A stretch of DNA of 64,000 nucleotides from an uncultured Bryobacterales bacterium (GCA_951813065.1 CATOTH010000009.1:434001-498000), one strand, 5' to 3'. Shown: positions 8,749 to 17,321, counted from the stretch's first letter. Made by a program: numbers and translations. The notes: generated by a model from the sequence alone, not told the origin.

Positions 8749-9168
8749 ATGGCCGATAACGTGACGCCGCAGCGCCGTAGCGAGATCATGTCCAATATCC
8801 GGGCCAAGGGGATGAAGCCCGAGATGCTGGTCAGACGGCTCACTCACTCTCTCGGATACCGCTACCGGCTTCACCGCAAAGACCTTCCTGGCAAGCCGGA
8901 CTTGGTGTTTCCGGGCCGAAGGAAGGTGATCTTCGTTCACGGCTGTTTCTGGCACCAGCACGCCGATCCGGCCTGCAGGATCGCCCGCCGCCCGCGGTCG
9001 AATCTAGACTACTGGCTACCGAAGCTCGAACGCAACGTCTCCCGGGACGCTGAAAATAAGGCCCGGCTCGCGCAACTGGGCTGGCGCGCGCTTGTTATTT
9101 GGGAGTGCGAAGTTGAAGCAGGCGGCGGAGTTGCGGATCGAATACGGGACTTTCTACAGAGCGGGTGA
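8749..9168 (+). CDS. vsr: Very short patch repair (Vsr) endonuclease
   Basis: About 139 residues. Vsr nicks DNA 5' of the T in T:G mismatches that arise when 5-methylcytosine deaminates, and partners a C5 methyltransferase. Family blocks present: TPQRRSEIMSNIRAKGMKPE, YRLHRKDLPGKPDLVFPGRR with the catalytic aspartate in GKPD, VIFVHGCFWHQH with the histidines and zinc-site cysteine, LDYWLPKLERNVSRDAENK, LGWRALVIWECEV. All expected catalytic and zinc residues appear intact. ATG 8749 is preferred over the GTG three codons earlier. It lies 2 kb from a Dcm-type methyltransferase on the other strand, as expected for a restriction-modification island. Confidence 0.95.
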   Translation: MADNVTPQRRSEIMSNIRAKGMKPEMLVRRLTHSLGYRYRLHRKDLPGKPDLVFPGRRKVIFVHGCFWHQHADPACRIARRPRSNLDYWLPKLERNVSRDAENKARLAQLGWRALVIWECEVEAGGGVADRIRDFLQSG

Positions 9169-9425
9169 GCGCCATGCCCGTCTGGACGCATGGCAACTCT
9201 CGGGGATACCAGCCATCGGCCCCAGGAATACTCATCCCGTCAAGCTGTTAACCCGGGTCCGCTACCTTCCGCCGCCACCAGTTTCCCGGTTTGAGCAATA
9301 GTCCGGCAATGCACTAAATTTCCAATCGGATTAATCGCTCTGGATTGGTCAGCTCTTCCTGTCCACCACTTCGTAGCCACCCAACTGTGAGGCGTCCCGA
9401 GTCCTTAGATGTGACGGAGCCCTGC
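9169..9425. other. Intergenic between convergent vsr and the 59-aa gene
   Basis: About 257 bases containing a short AT-richer patch near 9300-9340 (aaatttccaatcggatta). No gene or clear terminator hairpin recognised. Confidence 0.3.
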
Positions 9426-9605
9426 TCAGAGCTTGCGACTCTCTGGCACGACATGACTGGTCTTAACTGGCTTGAGGCAGGCTGCGACCACTTCCTCGAA
9501 AGTTGCATCGACGCGGTGGCCCTCACGCAGTTCGTCGCGACTCGCCTGATATGTGTAGTGCGGCAATTCGATCTCGCGGCGTGGGAGCGGCTTCGCGGGT
9601 TTCAT
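9426..9605 (-). CDS. 59-residue conserved small protein downstream of the HNH nuclease
   Basis: A short gene. ATG 9605 is preceded directly by GGAGGAGGA, a very strong ribosome binding site. The protein begins MKPAKPLPRREIELPHYTYQ, continues ASRDELREGHRVDATFEEVV and ends with AACLKPVKTSHVVPESRKL. From memory this resembles a widespread family of 50-70-residue proteins with the pattern basic N-terminus, P-x-Y-x-x-S-x-x-E-L, D-x-x-F-E-E, and a C-terminal P-V motif; function unknown. It starts 25 bases after the HNH nuclease stop on the same strand, so it is very likely the third gene of the methyltransferase-nuclease operon. Confidence 0.75.
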   Translation of the reverse strand: MKPAKPLPRREIELPHYTYQASRDELREGHRVDATFEEVVAACLKPVKTSHVVPESRKL

Positions 9606-9630
9606 TCCTCCTCCATTCTCTATGTGACCT

Positions 9631-10203
9631 TCAGTCTTCGCCGAATTTCTGTTTCAGCCACTGCAAGGCAGCGCGCTGGTCGTCGATGGCGGCCCGCCGT
9701 AGCTGGGTCAGAAGCCAGACCCTCCTTGGCGGTTCTTGCACGATATTCTTGGCCCCTTGGTTGCACGCGCTGCACAGGGCGCGGAGGTTCGATAACTCGT
9801 CCTTCCCGCCGTAGCTGCGGTCCACAATGTGTCCGATGTGGAGGCGCACGGTCCGGCCGGGATTCTGGTTGTCGGGATCCCCTGCCGCTGCGCCGCACAT
9901 TTGGCACGTGTACCCGTTCCGCTCAAGAACTTGCGCACGGATCCGCTTCGAAATGGGCCGGGAGAATGCATATGCCTGCGCACTCTTTGGAGGTTCTTCT
10001 GCCAGAACGTATTCTCCCGGCTTGAGATCTGCCCGGTCGTTGTGCGATCGGATGGCCCAGCCAGCCTCCCGCAGTTCACGCAGGCGTCGCGCCCACTCCA
10101 CCGCACCGCCAGCCGCCTGCTGTAGCTCGGCGGAGGACACCACCACTCCCACGCGCTTGCAAAGGAACTCGCGGAGCCCCTGCTTGGAACCTACGCGAGA
10201 CAA
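9631..10203 (-). CDS. HNH endonuclease, probable restriction enzyme of the adjacent methyltransferase
   Basis: 190 residues. The N-terminal 90 residues look like a winged-helix or target-recognition part (GAVEWARRLRELREAGWAIR). An HNH nuclease domain follows: zinc cysteines C100-x2-C103 (CQMCG), HIGHIVDRSYGGKDELSNLR with the catalytic His block, and C144-x2-C147 (CSACN). This HNH arrangement is found in many Type II restriction enzymes. Its ATG lies inside the end of the cytosine methyltransferase gene, overlapping by 13 bases, so translation is likely coupled and methylase is made first, as needed to protect the host. The recognition sequence cannot be predicted from the protein. Confidence 0.87.
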   Translation of the reverse strand: MSRVGSKQGLREFLCKRVGVVVSSAELQQAAGGAVEWARRLRELREAGWAIRSHNDRADLKPGEYVLAEEPPKSAQAYAFSRPISKRIRAQVLERNGYTCQMCGAAAGDPDNQNPGRTVRLHIGHIVDRSYGGKDELSNLRALCSACNQGAKNIVQEPPRRVWLLTQLRRAAIDDQRAALQWLKQKFGED

Positions 10204-11123
10204 GATCTGATTCTCCGGGCGACCGCCATCGCCAGCTTTGGCGGTAGTGCGTTGCCGACCTGGCGATACCGTCGCGTCTTGCCTCCAGCGAGTTTCCAGT
10301 CATTTGGAAATGACTGCAGCTTAGATGTCATTTCGACAGTAAGGCGCGGCAGCCCCTGAAAGCTGGGTCCCGGTGCGTCGTCCGCCAAGCCTAGGCCGTC
10401 CACTCCAAGTTCAGCCCAAGCCCGCCGAGCGCGGGTAGGGCCTAAGTCCGGACCTCCATGCTTGTGGGAGCCCCCCACAAGAGTAGGCGCCGGCCGGTTC
10501 GCCTTTCGGGCCCAAGCCTCCGCACCTTGCCAGCCGTTGACCGCCATTGAGGCATAGAGCGCCTCTCCGACCGTTTCTCCACCTCCGTTGGCCTCGGGCC
10601 AGCGGAATACTCCAGATTCACGGAGCGCCACGAGAAACGAGCGTGCCCGTCGCTGCGGAACTCCCTGGTCGAAGGCGTCCAGCAATTTCCAGTGGCAGGT
10701 GAAGCCCAAGGCTGCGAGCTCGCCGACGATCTGCTCTCGGTACGCAGAGAACCGCCGCTCCAGCAGCCCCCGCACGTTTTCTACTATCGCTACCTGCGGC
10801 TTGGCCTCGGAGACGATCCGCAGGAACGCCGGAAAGAGATTGCGCTCGTCTGAAGATCCGAGCTGCCTTCCGGCCACAGAAAAAGGGGGACAGGGTAGCC
10901 CTGCTGCCACGACATCAACGCCCTCCCAATAGCCTGCGGAGAAGCGCTCGATGTCTGCTTGGAGCACGTTCCAATACGGTCGGTTCATGCGGAGGGTCGC
11001 ACAGGCGTGGGCGTCGTAGTCGACCAAGATGGCATGCTCGAACCCAGCCGCTTCGAATCCCAATGCTTGGCCCCCTGCGCCCGCGCACAACTCCAGAACC
11101 TTTGGGGCACTCTTTAATCTCAT
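10191..11123 (-). CDS. dcm: DNA (cytosine-5-)-methyltransferase
   Basis: 310 residues with the ordered motifs of C5 methyltransferases. Motif I VLELCAGAGGQALGF (SAM binding), motif IV AAGLPCPPFSVAGRQ with catalytic C78, motif VI VIVENVRG, motif VIII GVPQRRARSFLVAL, target recognition region about 180-260, and motifs IX-X with RYRQVGNALPP. It methylates cytosine within the site cut by the adjacent HNH nuclease. The start codon shares ATGA with the stop of the degenerate IS1595 transposase upstream. That means either read-through translation from the relic or a promoter within it. The symbol refers to the family, not to E. coli Dcm specificity. Confidence 0.95.
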   Translation of the reverse strand: MRLKSAPKVLELCAGAGGQALGFEAAGFEHAILVDYDAHACATLRMNRPYWNVLQADIERFSAGYWEGVDVVAAGLPCPPFSVAGRQLGSSDERNLFPAFLRIVSEAKPQVAIVENVRGLLERRFSAYREQIVGELAALGFTCHWKLLDAFDQGVPQRRARSFLVALRESGVFRWPEANGGGETVGEALYASMAVNGWQGAEAWARKANRPAPTLVGGSHKHGGPDLGPTRARRAWAELGVDGLGLADDAPGPSFQGLPRLTVEMTSKLQSFPNDWKLAGGKTRRYRQVGNALPPKLAMAVARRIRSCLA

Positions 11124-11875
11124 GCAGACCGTACCCCCGAGGACAGTCCGTTTTCGGCAATCAGCGCCATGTAGGTTAGCCGCTTGCCCTCCATCCCGTT
11201 CCGCATGGAACTCATCTGCTGAATCGTGTCCTGCTCCCGGACGTTATGTCGACCGGCGAATTCCTGCACGTGGCGATCAAGATCATTCGGTGAGAACTTG
11301 TGAAAGTTTTCCTTGTATGCACGGTTCAGCAGCGACCACGGGGACTCAAATCCATTTGTGTGAACGTCGCCCTTGATGTATTCGCGCAGCGAATGCGTGA
11401 CCCTGTCAGGACCGAACGGCAGCGAATCGAATACCGTCGCGCCCCCGGCAAAGTAATCCTTGACGAATCCCTGCAGCGTACCCCTTTCGGTGGGCGTGAC
11501 ATCCTTCGCGGCAACCTGATTGGTGGCGCAAACGTTCGCGCCTACGACCGCCGCCTTGCCGACTCCTCCACAGCCTGTTCCAGCGAGTTCCTTGCGCTGG
11601 GGGTTCCTCATGTTCCGACGCTTCCCGCCGACCTAGGTCTCATCCACTTCGACGGGGCTGCTGAATAACGTAACCACGTTAACACCCTGCGACAGCGTGG
11701 TACGGATGCGTATGGACAAAAACCACGCGGTTTTCTGCGTTACGCCCAGGCCCCTGTGCAGTTTCGTTGCGGAAACACCCTTCGAGTTCGTGCTTACGAG
11801 GAACATCTTGAGGAACCGCTTGAGCGTGAAGCCCTTGCGGTGTGCCTTGCCTATTTCTTTCTTGCTCATCGACAC
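11120..11875 (-). pseudogene. IS1595-family (ISXO2-like) transposase, internally deleted with an amber codon
   Basis: The frame starts SMSKKEIGKAHRKGFTLKRF, as IS1595 transposases do, but jumps directly to STNSKGVSATKLHRGLGVTQ. The intervening zinc-ribbon segment (C-x2-C...C-x2-C) expected between them is gone. The DDE domain begins with PVEVDET, and the following residue, normally tyrosine, is TAG at 11633-11635. The same frame then continues VGGKRRN and NPQRKELAG, then GGVGKAAVVGA, VTHSLREYIKGDVHTNGFES, NLDRHVQEFAGRHNVRE. So one nonsense change plus a deletion has killed it. The relic abuts the start codon of the cytosine methyltransferase. Confidence 0.85.
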
Positions 11876-12148
11876 ACCTATATCTTAGCCGGAATTCAAG
11901 AAGATATCAAGTGGAAATAACAATATTTTTGAGATGATTTCACGAAAATAGGACGTAAAACCCACCTTCTCAGTCACTTGGCTTCTTCCTCTTCGGCACC
12001 GGAATCCGACGCACCGCTACCGACCTGGGCAGTGCTTGGATAGAGCCCTGAAATGTTTCCGGTAGATGGATGTCCTCCCGAAATCACTCGACGCCGGGCA
12101 GGCAGCTCTGCTCGGGTCTCTCCACGATCCGCAGTTCGGGCTTCTCGT
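11876..12148. other. AT-richer intergenic DNA upstream of the IS1595 relic
   Basis: The first 80 bases (11880-11960) are distinctly AT-rich, containing aacaatatttttgagatg. This may be the remaining terminal part of the IS1595 element or its promoter. No inverted repeat partner was found by eye. Confidence 0.3.
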
Positions 12149-12472
12149 TCATGAACCGGCCTTTCCTAGTCGTCCCCAAACGGCCACTACCATCCGACCA
12201 GCCCCCCACAACGCGGCCGTGGTCGACTGAGTCTCATTCCGCTCGGTCTGTGGTGGAGGTTCAGGATCGGGACGGTCCACGGTTAGCAACGTAGGGTAGG
12301 TTTCTAGTGTCTCAATCCGGTCACGGTCCGTTGCGTACTGGAACAGTAACGAGTCCAGCCGTCGGTCCAGTTCGTCTAGGACCGCTTGGAAGGCATACGG
12401 ATCGTCGCGGTGTTGGGTCGCCCACAGGGCGATCGCACTGTCACTAGCCGTAAGCACCCCCTCGTCCACCAC
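12149..12472 (-). CDS. Hypothetical protein or fragment
   Basis: 107 codons from a GTG. The first two thirds read like a plausible helical protein (DEGVLTASDSAIALWATQHR, DPYAFQAVLDELDRRLDSLL, DRDRIETLETYPTL); the end is low-complexity and basic. No upstream ATG and no ribosome binding site. Upstream in the same orientation other short protein-like stretches occur in different frames (MAEICGELGRHAPIAVIAGG near 12740; MVFWQGVSRREAETDLVGHH near 12600), so the whole 12149-12780 interval may be a frameshifted gene. No family recognised. Confidence 0.3.
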   Translation of the reverse strand: MVDEGVLTASDSAIALWATQHRDDPYAFQAVLDELDRRLDSLLFQYATDRDRIETLETYPTLLTVDRPDPEPPPQTERNETQSTTAALWGAGRMVVAVWGRLGKAGS

Positions 12473-12780
12473 GTAGCGGACCGTGTCCCCCCGCGTGCTC
12501 CTTTGAGTCTCGGCATCTGATCAAGGCGCTTCGATCCGAAAACCGGTGTGTGGTGCCCGACCAAATCGGTTTCGGCCTCTCTTCGCGAAACGCCCTGCCA
12601 GAAGACCATCAACCCGATGCCCACGCCCGTGCGTTTGCCGTGTTTGCCCTCGATTTCAAAGCTTTCGATGCTGATTCATCCGCCCCGCCTGCGATAACGG
12701 CGATAGGGGCATGACGTCCAAGCTCGCCACAAATCTCGGCCATTCGCTCTACGGTAAGGCGGGGTCGGGTGCGGTGCGAG

Positions 12781-13839
12781 CTATAACGTGTGAGTGACCT
12801 TGGAGAGCATTCGAGGGCGGTCAGGGTTCAAGCCCTTGCACTCCGAGAGATGCCCGGCGAAGAGTTGCGCGGGAATGATCGACGGAATCGGAGTGAATGT
12901 ATCGTCAGGAACACCAGTTCGTGTGATCGGATCTCCATGCACGAGCAGTTGCCCGTCACACTGGGGGGTGTTGACGATCGTTTCGTGACCGATGCATACA
13001 GTGTTCACTCCGCTTTCGGCGAGCCGGGCGACCAGCTTCTCAGTTTGCTCAAACGTCGGTCCTGGAGGAGTGAACACGAAAGCGGGGAAGCCCTTTTCGA
13101 CCATTGCGATCGGGCCGTGCGCGAAGTCAGCGCCGGAGAATCCCGTGGCGACCACGTAGCATGTTTCCATCAGCTTGAGGGCGAATTCGAGTCCATTGGC
13201 GTAGTTGAATCCTCGGCCGACAACCACTGCGTGGGACATAGCTCGGTACTGTCGTGCGAGGTCTCGGACGGACGCCTCGCCTTCTAGCTGCTTAGCAACC
13301 ATCGCGGGCAGTTCATTGAGGTCACTCGAATGGATGGCTGCGCCGAGAGACTGCGCCAGGCAATACAGCACCATCATCTGCGAGGTGTATGTCTTCGTGG
13401 CTGCGACGCTGGCTTCCTTGCCAGCCCCCACTGGCAGGACTTCGTCCGCGAGGCCCGCAAGAGTGCTCGCGGGCTCGTTGGTAATTCCGATCGTAAATGC
13501 ACCGCTGTTCTGGGAGGTCTCAAGGAAGGAGTTGATGTCGGTCGATTCACCGGACTGCGAGATTCCGATGACCAAGGTTTGATCCGGCAGCGTAAGCCTG
13601 CGGTAAAGGGTTGCGATGGAAGGTGCCGCAAGAGACGTCGGAATGCCCAGCGTGATTTCAAAGAGGTATCGAGCGAAGAGAGCCGCGTTGTCGGAAGTTC
13701 CGCGCGCCACGATGACGATCAACCCGGGCCGCTGCCTCGAGAAACGCTTCCGCAGCTGTGCCAGCGCTGTCGGAGGTCGATCCAAAAGAGCCTGGAGCAC
13801 CTCGGGCTGTTGGCGAATCTCTTCGATCATGAGTGACAT
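12781..13839 (-). CDS. Tandem SIS-domain sugar-phosphate isomerase/deaminase (GlmS isomerase-like, NagB-II type)
   Basis: 352 residues with two SIS domains and no glutaminase domain. SIS 1: IVIVARGTSDNAALFARYLF, VIGISQSGESTD, and GAGKEASVAATKTYT. SIS 2: SHAVVVGRGFNYANGLEFAL, GFSGADFAHGPIA, then ARLAESGVNTVCI. The C-terminal GLNPDRPRMLSKVTHTL tail is characteristic of GlmS/NagB-II proteins and completes the active site. Stand-alone forms of this type usually act as glucosamine-6-phosphate deaminases in amino sugar catabolism. A TAGAAT box lies 36 bases upstream and AGAAGG serves as ribosome binding site before the ATG. Confidence 0.9.
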   Translation of the reverse strand: MSLMIEEIRQQPEVLQALLDRPPTALAQLRKRFSRQRPGLIVIVARGTSDNAALFARYLFEITLGIPTSLAAPSIATLYRRLTLPDQTLVIGISQSGESTDINSFLETSQNSGAFTIGITNEPASTLAGLADEVLPVGAGKEASVAATKTYTSQMMVLYCLAQSLGAAIHSSDLNELPAMVAKQLEGEASVRDLARQYRAMSHAVVVGRGFNYANGLEFALKLMETCYVVATGFSGADFAHGPIAMVEKGFPAFVFTPPGPTFEQTEKLVARLAESGVNTVCIGHETIVNTPQCDGQLLVHGDPITRTGVPDDTFTPIPSIIPAQLFAGHLSECKGLNPDRPRMLSKVTHTL

Positions 13840-13870
13840 AGACGAGCCTTCTGTGCTAGCAGCCCTCTAG

Positions 13871-13876
13871 ATTCTA
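13871..13876 (-). promoter_or_regulatory. Candidate -10 box for the SIS-domain gene
   Basis: TAGAAT on the minus strand, about 30 nt upstream of the ATG at 13839, leaving a conventional leader with an AGAAGG ribosome binding site. No good -35 is visible. Confidence 0.4.
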
Positions 13877-14011
13877 ACGGCGGCATCTTCCAGGTGGGCC
13901 ACTCTCCGGGGAGATTCCTGCGATGGGTGCGCGTACGGTCGCCAACCGAGTGGCGATGCATGAAGTCGAACTGTGGCCGGGCTTGCCGCCGACGCCTGTG
14001 CTGGGGCGCGA

Positions 14012-14482
14012 TCAGACGTGACAGACAGCAAGTCCGCGCTTGGCGAGGTACTGTTGATGGTACTCTTCGGCAGGGTAGAAAGTTCCGGCCGACTCAATGG
14101 CCGTAGCGATCGATCGCTGGACGCGGCCGCTACGTTCGAGACGCTCTTTCGAGGCCCTTGCCGCGGCCAGTTGGTCTACATCCTCGCAATAGATCACGGA
14201 CCGGTACTGGTACCCGATGTCAGGTCCTTGGCGGTTTACTTGCGTTGGGTCATGACACTCCCAAAACACATCCAAGAGCGTTTCGAAACTGACCTGGTCG
14301 GGTTCGAATGTCACCCGGACGACCTCGGCGTGCCCGGTGTCGCCGCGGCAGACCTGTTCGTAGGTAGGGTCGGGATGGCTTCCGCCGGCGTAGCCCACAG
14401 TCGTTGAACTCACGCCGGATACATTGCCGAAAGCCACTTCGACTCCCCAGAAACAACCCGCGCCAAACATTGCCGTTGCCAT
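14012..14482 (-). CDS. msrA: Peptide-methionine (S)-S-oxide reductase
   Basis: 156 residues. MsrA repairs methionine S-sulfoxide in proteins using thioredoxin. Active-site motif GAGCFWG with catalytic C10, then VGYAGGSHPDPTYEQVCRGD, TGHAEVVRV, FWECHDPTQVNRQGPDIGYQ, YRSVIYC and a C-terminal TFYPAEEYHQQY. Only a few C-terminal residues remain after that motif, including CHV, which may supply the resolving cysteine. ATG is preceded by a strong GGAGGAGG. It follows the TerB-like gene in the same direction. Confidence 0.96.
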   Translation of the reverse strand: MATAMFGAGCFWGVEVAFGNVSGVSSTTVGYAGGSHPDPTYEQVCRGDTGHAEVVRVTFEPDQVSFETLLDVFWECHDPTQVNRQGPDIGYQYRSVIYCEDVDQLAAARASKERLERSGRVQRSIATAIESAGTFYPAEEYHQQYLAKRGLAVCHV

Positions 14483-14519
14483 CGAATGATTGCCTCCTCC
14501 GTCGATGCGGTTGCCGACT

Positions 14520-15041
14520 TCAATCCTTTAGCACTGCGAGATGTTCGCGGTAAGTCGAACGGGCTGCGATGAAGTCGGAGTGATCGAGCCGGAGTTCCTT
14601 GCTAATTGCGCGGATCTCGTTGTCTTCCTTGACGCTGATGGAGTGGTCCGAAGACGAGACCGCGAACAGACAGTGAAGCAGGGCCTGCTTCTGAGACCGC
14701 GTGGCAAGCTTGTTGAACTCCTTGGTAACGACGAAATTCTCCGTCGCGCCGAACAGGAGATGCTGGCTCTTGGAGATCTCCACCACCAAGACGGCCTGCT
14801 CTTCCGGAAGGCCGCCGACCCGCTCCACGATGCGCTCCATTTCGGAGATCTCTTCATTGCTGATATTCATGTCCGCGTTCGCAACCCGCCCCAGGATGAA
14901 CGCGAAGGTCGCGATGTACTTGGCCCGGTCCGGTGGAAGCTTGTCGATGGCTCGGGAGATTCTGCGGATCGTGTCGGAGGAACTGGCTTCCTGGGGTTGC
15001 TTCTTTGGGCCGGTTCTGAACAAGTCAAGCAGTGACATCAT
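14520..15041 (-). CDS. TerB-like (tellurite resistance fold) protein
   Basis: About 173 residues. A frame is open up to 15332, but the double ATG at 15041/15038 is preceded by CCGAGG and begins MMSLLDLFRTGPKK, so I use that. It is all-helical with the TerB pattern: FAFILGRVANADMNISNEEI, ERIVERVGGLPEEQAVLVVE, LLHCLFAVSSSDHSISVKED, NEIRAISKELRL. The two acidic loops (NADMNISNEE and SDHSISVKEDNE) mirror the metal-binding loops of TerB/DjlA N-terminal domains. Cytosolic or membrane-associated, precise role unknown. Directly upstream of msrA on the same strand, 38 bases apart. Confidence 0.8.
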   Translation of the reverse strand: MMSLLDLFRTGPKKQPQEASSSDTIRRISRAIDKLPPDRAKYIATFAFILGRVANADMNISNEEISEMERIVERVGGLPEEQAVLVVEISKSQHLLFGATENFVVTKEFNKLATRSQKQALLHCLFAVSSSDHSISVKEDNEIRAISKELRLDHSDFIAARSTYREHLAVLKD

Positions 15042-15198
15042 TATTGCCTCGGATTCCCTTGATCTGGTTGTGAAACGAAGACTTAGCTTAGCAGCCTTCG
15101 GTCGGTCTGATCGCCCGTGAGCAGCGATCGATCCCGCGCTCGCTTGTCCGCTCCGCACGGTGCGGCGGGTGGCGGCTGGATTGGGATTTCCTTGGCTG

Positions 15199-16287
15199 TC
15201 AGCGACCTCGTGGGCGCGTGCGGCGTACGGTGGGTTGGAGTGCGGCGTCGATGGCATCCAGAACGAGTGGCGCCATGACCTTGTAACCCTCTGCGTTCGG
15301 ATGCAGGCCATCGTCAGAGAGAGCCTCTTCAAGCCGTCCGTTGGAGTCGACCATCTTGCTGAAATAGTCTAGATAGGTCCATCCCCTCGAGGCACAGAGC
15401 GCCCTGAGCCAGCGATTGAGTTCAATGATCCGGGCCGGGTTGCGCAGTTGTGTGCGCAAGTAACGGGGATGCTTCTCACGGTGGTAGTCACTGACCGGCA
15501 AGATCGAAGCCATCACCGGAACGATGCCGGCGGCCTCCGATAGCAGTCCGATCGCCTCGAGGTTGTTGCGGATCGTGCTGTCGGGTACGCCACGGGCCAA
15601 GTCGTTCGTGCCGCCTAGCACGACGACCGCACGGGCATCCACGTCGATGACATCTGCCTTCGTGCGGCCCAGCAACTGTCCGGTGATCTGTCCGCTGATT
15701 CCGCGGTTGAGGAATGGTCTTCCGGTGAAGTATTGGTTCAGCCTCCAAGCGTCCGTGATCGAGTCTCCCAGGAACACTACGCGCGGCTCGTCTGTGGTGG
15801 TTGGGCCAACTTGGCGGTTCCGGTCTGAGTATCGGCGCAAGTTGTCGCGGTCCGCCCCGAGCGCCTGTGTCTCCCGTGCGTCCAAGGTGGCGAGCAAATG
15901 CGATTCGAGCCGTTGGATTCCGTCTCTCAGGTCCGACATCTGCGTGCCGATTTCCTCAGAGAATTCCGGGGATTTTGGCAGCGAGTCCGATAGCTGGAGA
16001 TAGGCCTTTGCATTGGCGAGCATCCTGTAGATGACCCCGGTGTGGCCACGGCTCTGGGAGGACTCGAGCGTCTTCATTCCTTGCCGAAAATTCTCCTGCA
16101 GCGGTGCGCCCGCGCGAGAAAGTTCGGGCATCACGATCCGGGTTGCCTCGAAGAGGTCCGAAATTCGCACCATGAGGCGGGTGGCATCCTCGCCACTCAA
16201 CATTCCTTGGGCAGATCCTTCCGGGGGACTTGAAACGATCAAGAGCAGTGGCAGAGCCAATCTGGCGGAGTGCTTCAGCATCAGCAT
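15199..16287 (-). CDS. Secreted SGNH/GDSL hydrolase
   Basis: 362 residues from ATG 16287 with a signal peptide (LKHSARLALPLLLIVSSPPE, cleavage near GSAQG). A helical N-terminal region of about 150 residues precedes an SGNH esterase domain. Block I is VVFLGDSITDAW (Ser), block II RGISGQ (Gly), block III GGTND (Asn), block V SDDGLHPNAEGY (Asp/His). All four catalytic-set residues are present. Such enzymes are typically carbohydrate deacetylases or lipid/glycan esterases. It begins 8 bases after the heptosyltransferase gene ends, so it is part of the same minus-strand transcript, suggesting envelope glycan modification. Confidence 0.92.
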   Translation of the reverse strand: MLMLKHSARLALPLLLIVSSPPEGSAQGMLSGEDATRLMVRISDLFEATRIVMPELSRAGAPLQENFRQGMKTLESSQSRGHTGVIYRMLANAKAYLQLSDSLPKSPEFSEEIGTQMSDLRDGIQRLESHLLATLDARETQALGADRDNLRRYSDRNRQVGPTTTDEPRVVFLGDSITDAWRLNQYFTGRPFLNRGISGQITGQLLGRTKADVIDVDARAVVVLGGTNDLARGVPDSTIRNNLEAIGLLSEAAGIVPVMASILPVSDYHREKHPRYLRTQLRNPARIIELNRWLRALCASRGWTYLDYFSKMVDSNGRLEEALSDDGLHPNAEGYKVMAPLVLDAIDAALQPTVRRTRPRGR

Positions 16288-16295
16288 GAGTCTAC

Positions 16296-17321
16296 TCACG
16301 GTATCAATGGTCGCAGGCTTTCGCAGACTAGATCTGGGCTGCATGCTCGCATCGAGCCACTTGGGAAGCTGGCACGCTTGTAAGTGGTATGGGCATTGTC
16401 GAGCCGGATCACCTTGATGGAGCTACCGTAGGGCCCGTTGCGTGCGGGATCCGTCGGCCCGAATATTGCTACGCCTCGCTTCCCCAGTGCGCCAGCCAAG
16501 TGCATTGGGCCACTATCGACGCCAACCACCGCCTCTGCCTGGCGTGTGGCCTCGATCAGTTGGGGGATCGTCGAAGGATGCGGAACAGCCGCACCTGGCG
16601 GTGCGTTCCGGCAGATTTCGTCGGCGAGCGTGTGGTCACTGGGAGCGCAGTCAATGACCAATGGCAAACCGTGCTCGGCCTGGATCATCCCTGCGAGCGT
16701 GCTGTAGTGTTCAGGGGGCCACTGCTTCGCTCCCCAGCCTGCTTGCGGGCTGGCGAGGACGAAGCGGTCTGGCAAGCTCGAGGGTGCTCCTGGCGGCAAG
16801 GCGAAGGTGGCTGCCTCTGGAACTGGCGAGCCGGTCACAAACGCCGTCAGATCCCTGTACCGGTCGACCACGTGCGGTTTCGATGGCACGACAGTGCGGT
16901 CGTACAAGAGTTCCGCGAGTGGCTCACGCAGGGAACTCCGCTCGAAACCTGCACACAATCGTGCTCGGCTCAGCCGGGCGATCACAGCGGACTTGAGCAG
17001 GCCTTGAAAGTCAAGCGCCAAGTCAAAGTCTCCATCGCGGAGGTCGCGGGCGAAAACCGCCGCCCGGCTCCACGACTCGGGACTCAACTTTGCATTGCGC
17101 CACTCTCGCAATCCCACGCGGATGATCCGATCAATGTGCGGGTTGCCTTGCAACAGAGCGGACCAGCGAGCTTCGACAACCCAGACGATGAAGGCGTCCG
17201 GAAACCTGGCCCTGAGGTCCGCCACTGCCGGCAGCGTGTGAATCACATCGCCCATCGCGCCCAGCCGCACGATCAAGATGCGCGCCGGTCGTCTAGCGTT
17301 GTCCGTGCAATTGAAGAACAT
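16296..17321 (-). CDS. Glycosyltransferase family 9 (lipopolysaccharide heptosyltransferase)
   Basis: About 341 residues from ATG 17321; the longer frame to 17402 would overlap the upstream gene by 110 bases. GT9 heptosyltransferases transfer ADP-heptose to the inner core of LPS at the cytosolic membrane face. Motifs: RILIVRLGAMGDVIHTLPAV at the N-terminus, DLALDFQGLLKSAVIARLSR, ASPQAGWGAKQWPPEHY, and the nucleotide-sugar site VVGVDSGPMHLAGALGKRGV followed by AIFGPTDPARNGPYG. The gene overlaps the HldE-like gene by 29 bases and precedes the SGNH hydrolase by 8. WaaC versus WaaF cannot be decided. Confidence 0.92.
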   Translation of the reverse strand: MFFNCTDNARRPARILIVRLGAMGDVIHTLPAVADLRARFPDAFIVWVVEARWSALLQGNPHIDRIIRVGLREWRNAKLSPESWSRAAVFARDLRDGDFDLALDFQGLLKSAVIARLSRARLCAGFERSSLREPLAELLYDRTVVPSKPHVVDRYRDLTAFVTGSPVPEAATFALPPGAPSSLPDRFVLASPQAGWGAKQWPPEHYSTLAGMIQAEHGLPLVIDCAPSDHTLADEICRNAPPGAAVPHPSTIPQLIEATRQAEAVVGVDSGPMHLAGALGKRGVAIFGPTDPARNGPYGSSIKVIRLDNAHTTYKRASFPSGSMRACSPDLVCESLRPLIP

